From Pricia antarctica (GTDB lineage Bacteria > Bacteroidota > Bacteroidia > Flavobacteriales > Flavobacteriaceae): a DNA stretch of 64,000 nt. Numbering within the stretch: position 1 is the stretch's first letter; every line of letters starts with the position of its first letter. Below are positions 1-9,904 of this stretch, piece by piece. The stretch lies in NCBI GenBank assembly GCA_011050085.1, contig DRGL01000054.1, forward strand, positions 28,308 through 92,307. Direction: 5' to 3'. The position numbers and the translations under genes are program-made. The notes under the pieces were generated by a model. The model had not been told where the DNA came from, made no database searches, and saw only the letters and a list, made by a program, of their open reading frames with translations.

Positions 1-1476
1 AAAACCTTTAGGCACTATGGCATTCGGATTTTCAAAAGTGTTGTGGTCTTGTAGATTAGCTGAACTCAAAATAGACCCGGTCATATTCTTTAATCCGAGT
101 TCATTCAAATCAATGGACACGGAATTAGCGTTTTTGGTATCTATATTGGTAAATGATATATGAACTTTTTCAGTCTCATCTTTTGATGCAGAGACTGTTA
201 GCGAAGGCAATGACTCATCTTCAAATTTGTACATTGGCGAATCGAAGGACAAGGGAATCAAGGTAGCATCTTGATGTACTTTATACATGTTCATAACATG
301 ATAGGTGGGCGTCAAAATCATCTTTTCTTCCTCCGTAAGTATCACAGCTTGTAATACGTTGACTGCCTGTGCCAAATTGGCCATTTTGACCCGGTCGGCA
401 TGATTGTTAAAAATGTTTAGGTTCATTCCAGCAATCATAGCATCACGCATGGTATTCTGTTGGTATAGGAATCCGGGATTAGAATCTTCGGCAACCTCAT
501 ACCATCCTCCCCACTCATCTACAATAAGATCTACTTTTTTATCCTCATCATACTTGTCCATAATGGCGGTATGCTTAACAATGAGCTCTTCCATTAACCA
601 AGATTCCTTCATGGTCTTGAAATAGGTTTCTTCATCAAAATTGACATCCGGCCCTTTGGCTTTCCAATCGATTACCGAATAATGGTGGAGCGCAACACCT
701 TGAAGCATATTCTTAGGGATATTTTTCATCAAAACTTCCGTCCAATTATAATCATCGTTACTTGCTCCTGATGCAATTTTATAAATGCCGCCTTCTACAT
801 CGGCGTCGGACATAAATGTGGCATATTTTTTATAGATGTCCGCATAATATTCCGGACGCATATTGCCCCCACAGCCCCAAGCTTCGTTGCCAATTCCCCA
901 ATATTTTACGGTCCAGGGTTCTTCTCTACCATTTTCACGCTTCAAATCCGACATCGGACTTTTTCCTTTGTAATTGGTATACTGCACCCAATCGGCCAAT
1001 TCTTGCACTCCTCCGCTGCCAACATTGCCAGACAGGTAAGGTTCAGCGCCCAGTTCTTCACATAGGTTCAAGAAATTATGGGTCCCAAAACTATTGTCCT
1101 CCGTAACCCCGCCCCACCACGTATTCACTATGGTAGGTCTTTTCTCCAAGTCCCCAATGCCATCCATCCAATGATAGGTATCGGCAAAACAGCCACCTGG
1201 CCAACGCAAATTAGGAATCTGTAATTCTTTTAGGGCATCAATGATATCGAGTCGCACACCCGCAGAATTTGGAATCGCGCTAGAATCCCCCACGTAAAAT
1301 CCTTCATAAATGCATCTACCTAAGTGTTCGGCAAAATGACCGTAAATATGTTTACTAATGATAGGAGCATTATCCGATGGTTCTACCGAAATTTTTACAT
1401 TGTTCTGACCTGTACATAGTTGTGAATAACCGATTACAAATAAGATCAGAATGGGCAAGAAGTTGCGTCTACTCAT
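1..1476 (-). CDS. GH51 alpha-L-arabinofuranosidase, partial (3' end outside window)
   Basis: Predicted to release L-arabinofuranose side chains from arabinoxylan or arabinan oligosaccharides. The minus strand is open from the ATG at 1474-1476 for 492 codons to the window edge without a stop, so the C-terminus is missing. An N-terminal hydrophobic stretch (about residues 6-20) followed by CTGQN looks like a signal peptide, so the enzyme is exported. The GH51 (clan GH-A) catalytic pair is visible: acid/base E198 in WGIGNEAWG and nucleophile E321 in VDEWGG. The motif NTWWGGVTEDNSFG also fits the family. It is divergent from the AraR-like regulator at 1712, with 235 bp between them that hold a palindrome. 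Family assignment is firm; arabinan versus arabinoxylan preference cannot be read. Confidence 0.93.
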   Translation of the reverse strand, partial: MSRRNFLPILILFVIGYSQLCTGQNNVKISVEPSDNAPIISKHIYGHFAEHLGRCIYEGFYVGDSSAIPNSAGVRLDIIDALKELQIPNLRWPGGCFADTYHWMDGIGDLEKRPTIVNTWWGGVTEDNSFGTHNFLNLCEELGAEPYLSGNVGSGGVQELADWVQYTNYKGKSPMSDLKRENGREEPWTVKYWGIGNEAWGCGGNMRPEYYADIYKKYATFMSDADVEGGIYKIASGASNDDYNWTEVLMKNIPKNMLQGVALHHYSVIDWKAKGPDVNFDEETYFKTMKESWLMEELIVKHTAIMDKYDEDKKVDLIVDEWGGWYEVAEDSNPGFLYQQNTMRDAMIAGMNLNIFNNHADRVKMANLAQAVNVLQAVILTEEEKMILTPTYHVMNMYKVHQDATLIPLSFDSPMYKFEDESLPSLTVSASKDETEKVHISFTNIDTKNANSVSIDLNELGLKNMTGSILSSANLQDHNTFENPNAIVPKGF

Positions 1477-1612
1477 GGGAATGTGTTGTTTTAATAATTA
1501 GGAGCGGATTTTTATAATTCTAAGAATAATCACAAATATGCTCCAAGTTAATTGCAAATTCACTTGTATGAAACTTATATTGATGTAAATCAACAACAAT
1601 AATAATTAAAAA

Positions 1613-1631
1613 AAGTGTAATTTAAACACTT
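1613..1631. promoter_or_regulatory. Candidate AraR-type operator, site 1
   Basis: AAGTGTAATTTAAACACTT is a perfect 6-bp inverted repeat (AAGTGT/ACACTT) around 7 bases. It lies between the divergent GH51 gene and the Nudix regulator. It matches the site at 7386-7404 at 15 of 19 positions and resembles the one at 38228-38246. Binding by the regulator is inferred from position only. Confidence 0.5.
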
Positions 1632-1641
1632 GTAATGGGAA

Positions 1642-1678
1642 TTATTTTACTTAAGACCTAATTTATCATGTAAAATAA
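1642..1678. repeat. 9-bp inverted repeat upstream of the regulator gene
   Basis: TTATTTTAC (1642-1650) and GTAAAATAA (1670-1678) are perfect reverse complements 19 bases apart, ending 33 bases before the regulator's start codon. It could be a second regulatory element or an mRNA leader hairpin. It is AT-rich, so chance is possible. Confidence 0.35.
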
Positions 1679-1711
1679 GTAGCTTGTTGCCGTTAAAATT
1701 TTCTAGTTACG

Positions 1712-2404
1712 ATGACACTAAGTACGTATAGCAAAGAGGACAAAATATTTCTAGCCGTCGACTGTATAATTTTCGGTTTTGACAAGGAGGAATTGAAAAT
1801 ACTATTGGTTAAAAGGAATTTTGAACCCGAAAAAGGCAAATGGTCCTTAATTGGCGGGTTTCTTAAACAGGATGAAAACTTAGATGAGGCCGCAACCAAA
1901 GTGCTTCAACATTTGACCGGCTTGAACAATGTTTATATGGAGCAATTGTACACCTTCAGCAAGGTAGACCGTGATCCCGCCGACAGAACTCTTTCCGTTG
2001 CGTATTATGCATTGATCGATATAGCCCAGCATGATAAAAATACCCTCAACGAAGAATCCGCCAAATGGTTTTCCTTAAAGGACGCGCCTACTTTAATTTT
2101 TGATCATAAACGAATGGTCGAGCGGGCTTTGGCACGTTTACGCAGAAGAGCCCTGACCAAACCTATTGGCTTTGAATTACTGCCCGAAAAGTTCACCATG
2201 CGCCAGTTACAGAAATTGTATGAGGCCATCCTCGATAAAAAATTGGACAAACGTAATTTCATAAACAAATTCAACTCATTGGATATCCTTATTAAATTGG
2301 ATGAGAAGGATATGAGCTCATCCAAAAAAGGGGCTTATCTATTTCAGTTCGATGAAGAAAAGTACAACAGTAAAGTGGACGATGGTTTCAGTTTTAAGCT
2401 TTAA
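1712..2404 (+). CDS. araR: AraR-like Nudix-family transcriptional regulator
   Basis: A 230-residue protein with a Nudix-fold sensor domain (about 10-145) followed by a winged-helix DNA-binding domain (about 150-225, TKPIGFELLPEKFTMRQL onward). This is the architecture of NrtR/AraR-type regulators; in Bacteroidetes this class includes the L-arabinose-responsive AraR. The Nudix box is degenerate. The initial Gly and the first Glu are kept (GGFLKQDENLDEAATK), but the REUxEE segment reads KVLQHL, so the metal-binding glutamates are gone and hydrolysis is unlikely; sensing is expected. It sits between GH51 and GH67, 43 bp ahead of the latter, probably co-transcribed with it. A perfect palindrome 80 bp upstream suggests autoregulation. 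The ligand (arabinose or another pentose or uronate) is inferred from neighbours. Confidence 0.85.
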   Translation: MTLSTYSKEDKIFLAVDCIIFGFDKEELKILLVKRNFEPEKGKWSLIGGFLKQDENLDEAATKVLQHLTGLNNVYMEQLYTFSKVDRDPADRTLSVAYYALIDIAQHDKNTLNEESAKWFSLKDAPTLIFDHKRMVERALARLRRRALTKPIGFELLPEKFTMRQLQKLYEAILDKKLDKRNFINKFNSLDILIKLDEKDMSSSKKGAYLFQFDEEKYNSKVDDGFSFKL

Positions 2405-2447
2405 CTAAAACCATGGGGAAAACTGTTACATAACTAAAATAACCGGA

Positions 2448-4622
2448 ATGAAATTTTTAAGATTACTCCTACTTCTAATATTATTGCCATACGGTCAACT
2501 CAAGGCACAGTCACTAGAAGACTATAAGCTTTGGTTGGACTATAGCCCTGTTCAAAATACGGATTTAGCTGCCGACTATCTCAAAATTACCAGATCCATA
2601 TATGTAGATGATGCTGACCCGATTCTGGCAAAAGCAAAAAATGAACTTACCACTGCCCTGCCTCAACTTTTAGGTAAAAAATTGGTTTTTACCAATCAAA
2701 TACTTCCAGAAAATTCTTTAGTAATAGCGCTATACGAAAATCTACCGAAAGAATTAAAAGAACAAACCAAAGCAGAAATCGAAAATAGTACCGATGAAGG
2801 CTTTTTGATAAAATCGATAGACCTTAAAGGCAAATCAAAGATTATAATTAGCGCCAAAAAAGAAATAGGCATTTTGTACGGTGTATTCCGCTTTTTACAT
2901 TTGATGCAATCACATCAAGATTTAAATGCAATCTCAATTGCGGATAGCCCAAAAATAGATATTAGAATGCTTAATCATTGGGATAATCTGGATAGAACCG
3001 TAGAACGGGGCTATGCCGGTTTTTCATTGTGGAATTGGCAAAAATTACCGGATTATATCGATGAAAGATACATTGATTACGCAAGGGCGAACGCATCAAT
3101 CGGAATTAATGCTACTGCCTTAACCAACGTAAATGCAAATGCCTTAGTACTTACTCCGATGTATCTTGAGAAAGTTGAAGCTTTGGCTAATGTTTTTAGA
3201 AACTATGGTATAAAAGTATATTTGACCGCACGCTTTTCGGCTCCGATAGAAATTGGCAATTTAAAAACCGCTGATCCTTTAGATCGCGAAGTCCGAAAAT
3301 GGTGGAAGGATAAAGCCAAGGAAATTTACGCGAGAATTCCGGATTTTGGAGGCTTTCTGGTCAAGGCAAATTCGGAAGGGCAACCGGGTCCCCAAAATTA
3401 TGGGCGCAACCATGTAGACGGAGCAAATATGATGGCCGAAGCATTAAAACCCTATGGTGGTAATGTCATATGGCGCGCTTTTGTGTATTCGGAACATGAT
3501 GATACCGATAGGGCAAAACAGGCCTATGATGAATTTTTGCCCTATGACGGAAAATTTATGGACAATGTTTTGGTCCAGGTCAAAAATGGTCCCATAGATT
3601 TTCAACCGCGGGAGCCCTTTCATCCTATGTTCGGGGCGCTTGAGAAAACGCCCTTGGTGATGGAATTTCAAATTACCCAAGAGTATTTGGGCTTTAGTAC
3701 ACACCTTGTCTTTTTACCTAAACTTTTTGAGGAAGTATTGGATTCGGATACGTACCGAAAGGGTAAAGGTTCTACGGTAGCAAAGGTAATCGACGGAAGT
3801 CTGTATGGCAATACGTTGACCGGAATGGCTGGGGTATCTAATATTGGTAATGACCTTAACTGGACGGGACATCCCTTTGCCCAGGCCAACTGGTACGGTT
3901 TCGGCCGTTTGGCCTGGGATCCCTATCTGAGTTCGGATAATATTGCAGAAGAATGGATACGAGCGACCTATAGTAATGACGAAAATTTTATTCAACCCGT
4001 CAAAAAAATGATGCTTACATCAAGGGAAGCCGTGGTCAACTACATGAGTCCTTTAGGATTGCACCATATATTCGATACCGGCCACCACTATGGTCCCGGA
4101 CCGTGGGTAGATAATCTGGGTAGACCCGATTGGAACCCGGTGTACTATCACAAAGCAGATTCGCTGGGCATTGGGTTTGACCGTACACCTACAGGAAGTA
4201 ATGCAACGGAACAATATGCGGATGAAGTGGCAAAGATGTTTAACGATACGGACAAAATTCCAGAACGGGATTTATTGTGGTTCCATCACCTTCCTTGGGA
4301 TTATACGTTGAATAATGGGGAAACGCTGTGGAACGGAATGGCTTTACAGTATCAGGAAGGTGTTGATCAAGTTGAGGAAATGATCCGCACCTGGGATTCG
4401 ATGAAATCATTTCTAACGGAAAGTCAATATAACGAAGTGGCCATGCTCTTGAAAATTCAATTGAAAGAAGCAAAATGGTGGCGTGATGCCTGTCTTTTAT
4501 ATTTTCAGAAATTTTCGGATAGGCCCTTACCAGCTGGTGTTGAAAAGCCTACACAAACTTTGGAACATTTCAAATCACTAAAATTTCCTTTTGCACCGGG
4601 CATACGGCCAAGCTGGGATTAG
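2448..4622 (+). CDS. aguA: GH67 alpha-glucuronidase
   Basis: Removes (4-O-methyl-)D-glucuronic acid alpha-1,2-linked to the non-reducing-end xylose of xylo-oligosaccharides. The 724 residues match full-length GH67 enzymes. A signal peptide (residues 1-21, ending LKAQS) indicates export, probably to the periplasm. Domains in order are an N-terminal alpha/beta domain (about 25-150), the catalytic barrel (about 155-480) and the C-terminal helical domain. Catalytic residues are in place: acid E310 in NSEGQPGP, and the carboxylate pair D384 (GPIDFQPREP) and E412 (ITQEYLG), spaced almost as in Cellvibrio and Geobacillus enzymes. It follows the regulator by 43 bp. GH67 is nearly diagnostic for glucuronoxylan use. 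Confidence 0.96.
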   Translation: MKFLRLLLLLILLPYGQLKAQSLEDYKLWLDYSPVQNTDLAADYLKITRSIYVDDADPILAKAKNELTTALPQLLGKKLVFTNQILPENSLVIALYENLPKELKEQTKAEIENSTDEGFLIKSIDLKGKSKIIISAKKEIGILYGVFRFLHLMQSHQDLNAISIADSPKIDIRMLNHWDNLDRTVERGYAGFSLWNWQKLPDYIDERYIDYARANASIGINATALTNVNANALVLTPMYLEKVEALANVFRNYGIKVYLTARFSAPIEIGNLKTADPLDREVRKWWKDKAKEIYARIPDFGGFLVKANSEGQPGPQNYGRNHVDGANMMAEALKPYGGNVIWRAFVYSEHDDTDRAKQAYDEFLPYDGKFMDNVLVQVKNGPIDFQPREPFHPMFGALEKTPLVMEFQITQEYLGFSTHLVFLPKLFEEVLDSDTYRKGKGSTVAKVIDGSLYGNTLTGMAGVSNIGNDLNWTGHPFAQANWYGFGRLAWDPYLSSDNIAEEWIRATYSNDENFIQPVKKMMLTSREAVVNYMSPLGLHHIFDTGHHYGPGPWVDNLGRPDWNPVYYHKADSLGIGFDRTPTGSNATEQYADEVAKMFNDTDKIPERDLLWFHHLPWDYTLNNGETLWNGMALQYQEGVDQVEEMIRTWDSMKSFLTESQYNEVAMLLKIQLKEAKWWRDACLLYFQKFSDRPLPAGVEKPTQTLEHFKSLKFPFAPGIRPSWD

Positions 4623-4968
4623 GTTGTTAATGGTGAATACCATCACATTAAATACAGTTAAGGCTAAAACTTAGTTCTGAAATACCGCTGTAAAGCTGTC
4701 GTGGGAATGCGTCATAAGGATACGACTACAGTACTCATAAAAAAATTCAACCTAAGGTATTCAAGGGTTCGCTCCTATTTAATAGCGAAATAAATAGAGG
4801 GAAATAATATCCACATACAGTCAAGTTTTTATGGAATCGTATTGCTTTTCTCAGCTTTGAGATATCTTGAATTGAGAATTCCCTAGCTGCTAAGATATTA
4901 AAGCTCCTCAACAAAAGTGGATTGTATTTTGGGAATAACAGTATTGGTGTAGACCTAATTTGACAGTA
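4623..4968. other. Intergenic region between convergent genes
   Basis: 346 bp between the 3' ends of the GH67 gene and the SGNH esterase gene. I see no convincing hairpin terminator, RNA gene or conserved ORF. The longest small ORF is 28 codons (4707-4793) with no recognisable motif. Confidence 0.6.
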
Positions 4969-6933
4969 CTATTCTATTCGGAACGGTGAAGCCGGCAAAC
5001 CTTCTTTATTATATAAATTAGGGTTATCGGGATTATCCGCCCATGCGTAGCGCACGTATTTCGGCACCAATACTTCGTCGCTCCAAACCGTGACTTTGTC
5101 GCCTTGGATAGTAGCTTTTGCCCAAACAAAGTTCTTATCCTCACCCGCGATAGAAAATTCACTTAAGGCTTCCCCATCATTCGTAGTCAAACCACTGCCC
5201 GTATTAGAAAAAGTTATGGTCACTTTTTGGTCTTCAAATACATGGCTTTCATATGTCGGCCCTGAATAAATAACATCTTCGTTATAAGCAAGTTTTAGGG
5301 CAGCGAGCGCCATACGTTCCCCAACATCTTTTTTGTTATCAGGATGTATATCGTTCCATTCCCCTAAATCAATATTTACGGTCATGGCCGTATTCGGTAG
5401 GGAAAGTGCTTTGGATTGCGCTTCCCGTAATTCGGCCCAATGACTTTCCGTTGGCACATAGGAAACATCCATAAAATTAGGAAGCTGTGCATAAATAAAG
5501 GGAAGTTCTGGCCGATTGAATACTTTTCTCAATCCGGAAACCAAGGCACCCATATAGCCCTCATATTTTTCAGGCTCCCCTGAATTGCTCTCTCCTTGGT
5601 ACCATAAAATACCTTTCAGCGCAAAATCCTCATAAGGGGCAACCATTCCATTATATAATGCCGTTGGTTCGTTTTGCGGATGTATTAGTCTTGCTTTTAA
5701 CGTATTCGAATTCCTATCCGAAGTTACCGAATCATCAGCGGGACTATACACTTCACCAACTTTATACTGCCAATACCCTTTCAAGTCTACCGTATCACTC
5801 TCGGTAAAAATATAGTACGGCTTATCAGGTACAAATCCACCTTTACCACTGGTATTAGTAACGCGAACAACAAACGTATTTGTACCGGCTATTATAATAT
5901 TTTCCGGAACTTCATATCTACGTTGTGGATATTGGTAGGTTTTACTTCCGACCATAACACCATTAATATATAGTTCGTCAGCATCAACGATCCGTCCCAA
6001 ATATACCATTGCACTTTTACCGACCATAGATTTTGGAATGTCTATCTGACGCCTATACCAAACCACCCCATCCAAATCTCCAGCTCCCTGATCTTCCCAA
6101 TAACCAGGTATATTTATTCTTCTCCAATTTTTAGGGGTAAAGTTTACATCGTACCAAGTTGTTTCACCTAGTAAACCTTTGTCCTGAATTTTAGGAGGAT
6201 TCTCATTTGGTTCAACATTACTCTTAAGATGGCTATTTACGAAAGTGGAGTCCTTATTTTCTGAAATGATTTTTAAAATGTCCGGATACTCTTTGTAGCC
6301 TTCTTCCGGTATCCAAGCTTCTATCGGTGTACCACCTACACTGGCATTGATAAGACCAATTGGAATTCCGTATTTTTTATATATTTTTTTGGCGAAAAAA
6401 TAGGCCACCGCAGAAAAGGGCCTAACCTCTTCACCGACGGCTTTTTGCCACTCGCCTCCTTCCAAATCTTCTTGTGGTCCAGAGATAACTGGAGTTGTTG
6501 GAATCTTAAAATGACGTATCTCCGAATAGTTTGCCGTAGCTATTTCATTTTCATAAAGTACATCGTGAATATCTAATTGATGTACCATATTGGATTGTCC
6601 GGTACACAACCAAACGTCACCAATTAAAATATCCTTTATTTGCACCGTATTATTTCCACCGGACACAGTCATTGTATACGGTCCACCAGCCTTCATTTTT
6701 TGCAGCTCTATACGCCATTTTCCATCCGTTGAGCACTTGGCTTTATACTTTTTCCCGTTAAAGTCCACGGTGATTTTATCATCACTATTCGCCCATCCCC
6801 AAATCGGAATTTTGGTCTCGCGCTGTAGCACCAAACCGTCGCTAATTAATTTTGGCAGTTTAAGCTGGGCCTGAATAGAAGCGCAAAATGAAAAGAGTAC
6901 AATGAAAATTAGTTGGATTTTAGGTGTTTTCAT
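4969..6933 (-). CDS. SGNH carbohydrate acetylesterase (sialate O-acetylesterase-like) with inserted beta-sandwich
   Basis: Probably deacetylates O-acetylated hemicellulose side chains or backbone. 654 residues with a signal peptide (1-22, ending SIQAQ). The SASA-type SGNH fold is split: the nucleophile S114 sits in WLCTGQSNM and a block III-like segment in GILWYQGESN, with D/H in NDIHPDNK (H530). Between NASVGGTPIEAW and ALYNGMVAPY lies an insertion of about 170 residues resembling a jelly-roll sugar-binding domain (GYWEDQGAGDLDGVVWYRRQ; LYINGVMVG). Such insertions occur in acetylesterases acting on xylan or xyloglucan. It stands alone on the minus strand, divergent from the ten-gene operon, and may share its regulatory region. 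Acetylxylan versus other acetyl substrates is unresolved. Confidence 0.85.
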   Translation of the reverse strand: MKTPKIQLIFIVLFSFCASIQAQLKLPKLISDGLVLQRETKIPIWGWANSDDKITVDFNGKKYKAKCSTDGKWRIELQKMKAGGPYTMTVSGGNNTVQIKDILIGDVWLCTGQSNMVHQLDIHDVLYENEIATANYSEIRHFKIPTTPVISGPQEDLEGGEWQKAVGEEVRPFSAVAYFFAKKIYKKYGIPIGLINASVGGTPIEAWIPEEGYKEYPDILKIISENKDSTFVNSHLKSNVEPNENPPKIQDKGLLGETTWYDVNFTPKNWRRINIPGYWEDQGAGDLDGVVWYRRQIDIPKSMVGKSAMVYLGRIVDADELYINGVMVGSKTYQYPQRRYEVPENIIIAGTNTFVVRVTNTSGKGGFVPDKPYYIFTESDTVDLKGYWQYKVGEVYSPADDSVTSDRNSNTLKARLIHPQNEPTALYNGMVAPYEDFALKGILWYQGESNSGEPEKYEGYMGALVSGLRKVFNRPELPFIYAQLPNFMDVSYVPTESHWAELREAQSKALSLPNTAMTVNIDLGEWNDIHPDNKKDVGERMALAALKLAYNEDVIYSGPTYESHVFEDQKVTITFSNTGSGLTTNDGEALSEFSIAGEDKNFVWAKATIQGDKVTVWSDEVLVPKYVRYAWADNPDNPNLYNKEGLPASPFRIE

Positions 6934-7440
6934 TTTTAGCTAAGTATTGTGTTCGGTATAAATTTAAGCAATTGATGTTTAGTTAATTTGTGGTTGGCCA
7001 GACCATATCCCAAGTTTTTGAGGATAGAAAAAATGGCTGACCCCTTGCGGATAATTAAACAGATACCTAACTCGGGATATAATACTAAGTGTATCAAATC
7101 TCTCAATTTTCCCTAGCGTTTTGCGCAGGCGGTTTGAAAATTTCTGTTATCACTCCTTTATAGTTTCTTCTCTTTTGAGCTTCACTCATCATATAATGTT
7201 AAAGCATTTAGATCATTAAAGATGAAAGGCCATTTTATAGGTTTGCTAGATTCGTTTTTAGTGAAATGTTGAAATCCTATTTTGCGTTTTACAATCCCCA
7301 CTACCTCAATTTCTCTGTCTTATTGCCAAATTGCTTAGAATAAATTAAAAAAAGAATGCACAGATTGCAAAATTCAATTAGTTTTATGTGTATATTCAAC
7401 ACTTAAATAGGACTTTACCTCTAATTATTTAATAAACAAT
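6934..7440. promoter_or_regulatory. Divergent promoter region (SGNH esterase / ten-gene operon)
   Basis: 507 bp without a gene between divergent transcription units. Near its right end it holds the palindrome at 7386-7404 and, immediately before that, TAGTTTTA (7379-7386), which resembles the Bacteroidetes -7 element TAnnTTTG except at the last base. An isolated AAGTGT half-site lies at 7087-7092. Nothing else was recognised. Confidence 0.5.
7386..7404. promoter_or_regulatory. Candidate AraR-type operator, site 2
   Basis: ATGTGTATATTCAACACTT carries the same GTGT-N7-ACACTT arrangement as the site at 1613-1631 (15 of 19 identical). It ends 36 bases before the GH95 start codon and abuts a -7-like TAGTTTTA, a position suited to repression at the transcription start. 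Confidence 0.5.
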
Positions 7441-9903
7441 ATGCAAAGAATACTTTATTTCGTTGTTTACTTCATCCCCTTTGTAATTTTTGCCCAAGAA
7501 CCATCTGACCTAAAACTCTGGTACGATGAACCTGCAGGGGAAGTATGGGAAAATGCCCTACCTATAGGAAATGGTCGTATTGGTGCCATGGTATATGGAA
7601 ACGTCTCCAAAGAAATATTTCAGTTAAATGAGCACACAGTTTGGAGCGGCAGTCCCAACCGGAACGATAATCCTAATGCTCTGAAGGCCTTACCAGAAGT
7701 GCGACAGCTGATTTTCGATGGCGAATACAAGGCTGCAGAAGAATTGGCAAACGAAAAAATAATTTCCAAAAAATCACAAGGCCAAATTTTTCAGCCGGTA
7801 GGTAATTTAGAGCTCACCTTTTCAAATCAAGAAAAATTTGAGGACTATTATAGGGATTTGGATATTGGTAACGCTACCAGTAGAACTTCCTATACGGCCA
7901 ACGGCGTTACCTATATTCGTGAAGCCTTTGTTTCGTTGGCTGATCGCGTTTTGATCATAAAACTGTCCACTGATCGACCCGGTAAAATTTCGTTTACGGC
8001 AAATTTCACCTCACCGCATACGGACCCAAAAATAGTGGCTAAAACGGATCACGAGATCTCACTCTGGGGCAAGACGAGTGATCACGAAGGGATTGAAGGT
8101 AAGGTTAAATTCAACGCCTTGATGCGAATGAAAACCACCAATGGAAAAAGCGTCAAAAGAGATAATGCGATTCGGGTTGATAATGCTGACGAGGTAGTTT
8201 TGATGGTATCCATCGCCTCTAATTTTAATTCGTATAAAGATTTAAATGGGGATGAAATGCAAAGGGCAAAAGAATATTTAGAAACTGCCTTTGCTAAAGA
8301 ATTCCCCCAATTAAAGGCAGAGCACATCAAAAAATACCAAAACCTATTCAATCGGGTCAAATTGGATTTTGGCACCACGGATGCTTCAAAATTACCTACA
8401 GATGAACGATTGGCCAATTTTCGAAATACGGTCGACCCCTCTTTTGTAGCCCTCTACTTTCAATATGGACGGTATCTTTTAATTTCCTCCTCCCAACCTG
8501 GTGGACAGCCCGCTAATCTACAAGGTATTTGGAACCGTAGTATGAAACCCGCGTGGGACAGTAAATATACCATCAACATTAATGCGGAAATGAACTATTG
8601 GCCCGCAGAACGTACCAATCTATCCGAGCTTCATGAGCCCTTTCTTAAAATGGTGCAAGAGCTGTCTGAAGCCGGACAGGAAACCGCCAAGGTAATGTAC
8701 GGCGCGAAAGGCTGGATGGCACACCATAATACGGACATTTGGCGTATTACGGGACCCGTCGATGGAGCATTTTGGGGCATTTGGAACGGTGGTGGTGGGT
8801 GGACGAGCCAACATCTTTGGGAACATTACCTGTACACTGGCGATGAACAGTTCCTAAAATCCATCTATCCAGTCCTTAAAGGTGCAGCGCAGTTTTATTC
8901 CGATTTTTTAGTTCAACATCCGAATTATCCCTATTTGGTAGTCGCTCCTGGAAATTCTCCTGAGAACGCACCGGAGGCGCATCAGGGTTCCTCCATTACT
9001 GCAGGCTCTACTATGGACAACCAGTTGGTATTTGATGTTTTTTCCACAGCAATTCAAGCTTCAAAAATAGTAGGTCAGGATGCTGATTTTGCAGATACCC
9101 TGGCTGCCAAGCGGAAAAAGTTACCTCCCATGCAAATTGGCAAACATAATCAGCTTCAGGAATGGTTGGACGATGTGGATTCACCAACAGATAACCACAG
9201 GCATATATCACATTTATATGGTCTATTTCCTTCCAATCAAATTTCCCCGTATAGAACGCCCCAACTATTCGCTGCCTCTAAAAACACCCTTTTACAACGT
9301 GGAGATGTTTCAACGGGATGGAGTATGGGATGGAAAGTAAACTGGTGGGCCAAAATGCAAGATGGCAATCACGCTTTCAAGCTGATTAAAGATCAATTGA
9401 CTCCAGTGGGCATAAATAAGGGTGGTGGTGGCACCTATAACAATCTTTTTGATGCGCATCCGCCTTTTCAAATCGACGGGAATTTCGGATGTACTTCCGG
9501 AATTGCAGAAATGTTGCTGCAAAGTTCTGACGGAGCGGTTCATTTACTTCCTGCCTTACCCGACGCGCTTGCTTCGGGCTACGTTGAAGGCCTGAAAGCT
9601 AGAGGTGATTTTGAATTGGTGCGTATGGAATGGAAGGATAAAAAACTGGTCAAGGCGACTATCAAATCCAATTTGGGGGGAAATTTACGCCTTCGGTTAC
9701 CCAATACCATAGAACGTATCGAAACTGCACAGTTAATTAAAGCCGAGGGTGCCAATCCTAATCCATTTTTTTATATCCCCGAAACCGCTTCCCCTTTAGT
9801 GTCGAAAGAATCAAATTTGACCGAAATCGATTTGGCTGAAACGTTTCTTTTTGATGTAGATACCGAAAAAGGAAAAATCTATACCCTTGTAATGAAGAAG
9901 TAA
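7441..9903 (+). CDS. GH95 alpha-L-fucosidase / alpha-L-galactosidase
   Basis: Inverting glycosidase of family GH95, first gene of the ten-gene operon. 820 residues with a signal peptide (1-18, ending IFAQE). Domains in order are an N-terminal beta domain (LWYDEPAGEVWENALPIGNG), a linker, the (alpha/alpha)6 barrel and a C-terminal beta domain. By comparison with the Bifidobacterium enzyme AfcA, I assign the base-activating pair N379/N381 (TININAEMNYWPAE), the acid E508 (APGNSPENAPE) and D679 (FQIDGNFG). In complex-xylan loci GH95 members include alpha-L-galactosidases as well as fucosidases; with GH67, GH51 and CE15 nearby, removal of terminal L-galactose from xylan is plausible but unproven. 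The stop is one base from the next start. Confidence 0.92.
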   Translation: MQRILYFVVYFIPFVIFAQEPSDLKLWYDEPAGEVWENALPIGNGRIGAMVYGNVSKEIFQLNEHTVWSGSPNRNDNPNALKALPEVRQLIFDGEYKAAEELANEKIISKKSQGQIFQPVGNLELTFSNQEKFEDYYRDLDIGNATSRTSYTANGVTYIREAFVSLADRVLIIKLSTDRPGKISFTANFTSPHTDPKIVAKTDHEISLWGKTSDHEGIEGKVKFNALMRMKTTNGKSVKRDNAIRVDNADEVVLMVSIASNFNSYKDLNGDEMQRAKEYLETAFAKEFPQLKAEHIKKYQNLFNRVKLDFGTTDASKLPTDERLANFRNTVDPSFVALYFQYGRYLLISSSQPGGQPANLQGIWNRSMKPAWDSKYTININAEMNYWPAERTNLSELHEPFLKMVQELSEAGQETAKVMYGAKGWMAHHNTDIWRITGPVDGAFWGIWNGGGGWTSQHLWEHYLYTGDEQFLKSIYPVLKGAAQFYSDFLVQHPNYPYLVVAPGNSPENAPEAHQGSSITAGSTMDNQLVFDVFSTAIQASKIVGQDADFADTLAAKRKKLPPMQIGKHNQLQEWLDDVDSPTDNHRHISHLYGLFPSNQISPYRTPQLFAASKNTLLQRGDVSTGWSMGWKVNWWAKMQDGNHAFKLIKDQLTPVGINKGGGGTYNNLFDAHPPFQIDGNFGCTSGIAEMLLQSSDGAVHLLPALPDALASGYVEGLKARGDFELVRMEWKDKKLVKATIKSNLGGNLRLRLPNTIERIETAQLIKAEGANPNPFFYIPETASPLVSKESNLTEIDLAETFLFDVDTEKGKIYTLVMKK

Positions 9904-9904
9904 T

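Noticed and set aside
4707..4793. 28-codon ORF in the gap between GH67 and the SGNH esterase
   Set aside because: Too short, no motif, no promoter-like sequence; random expectation in a 346-bp gap.
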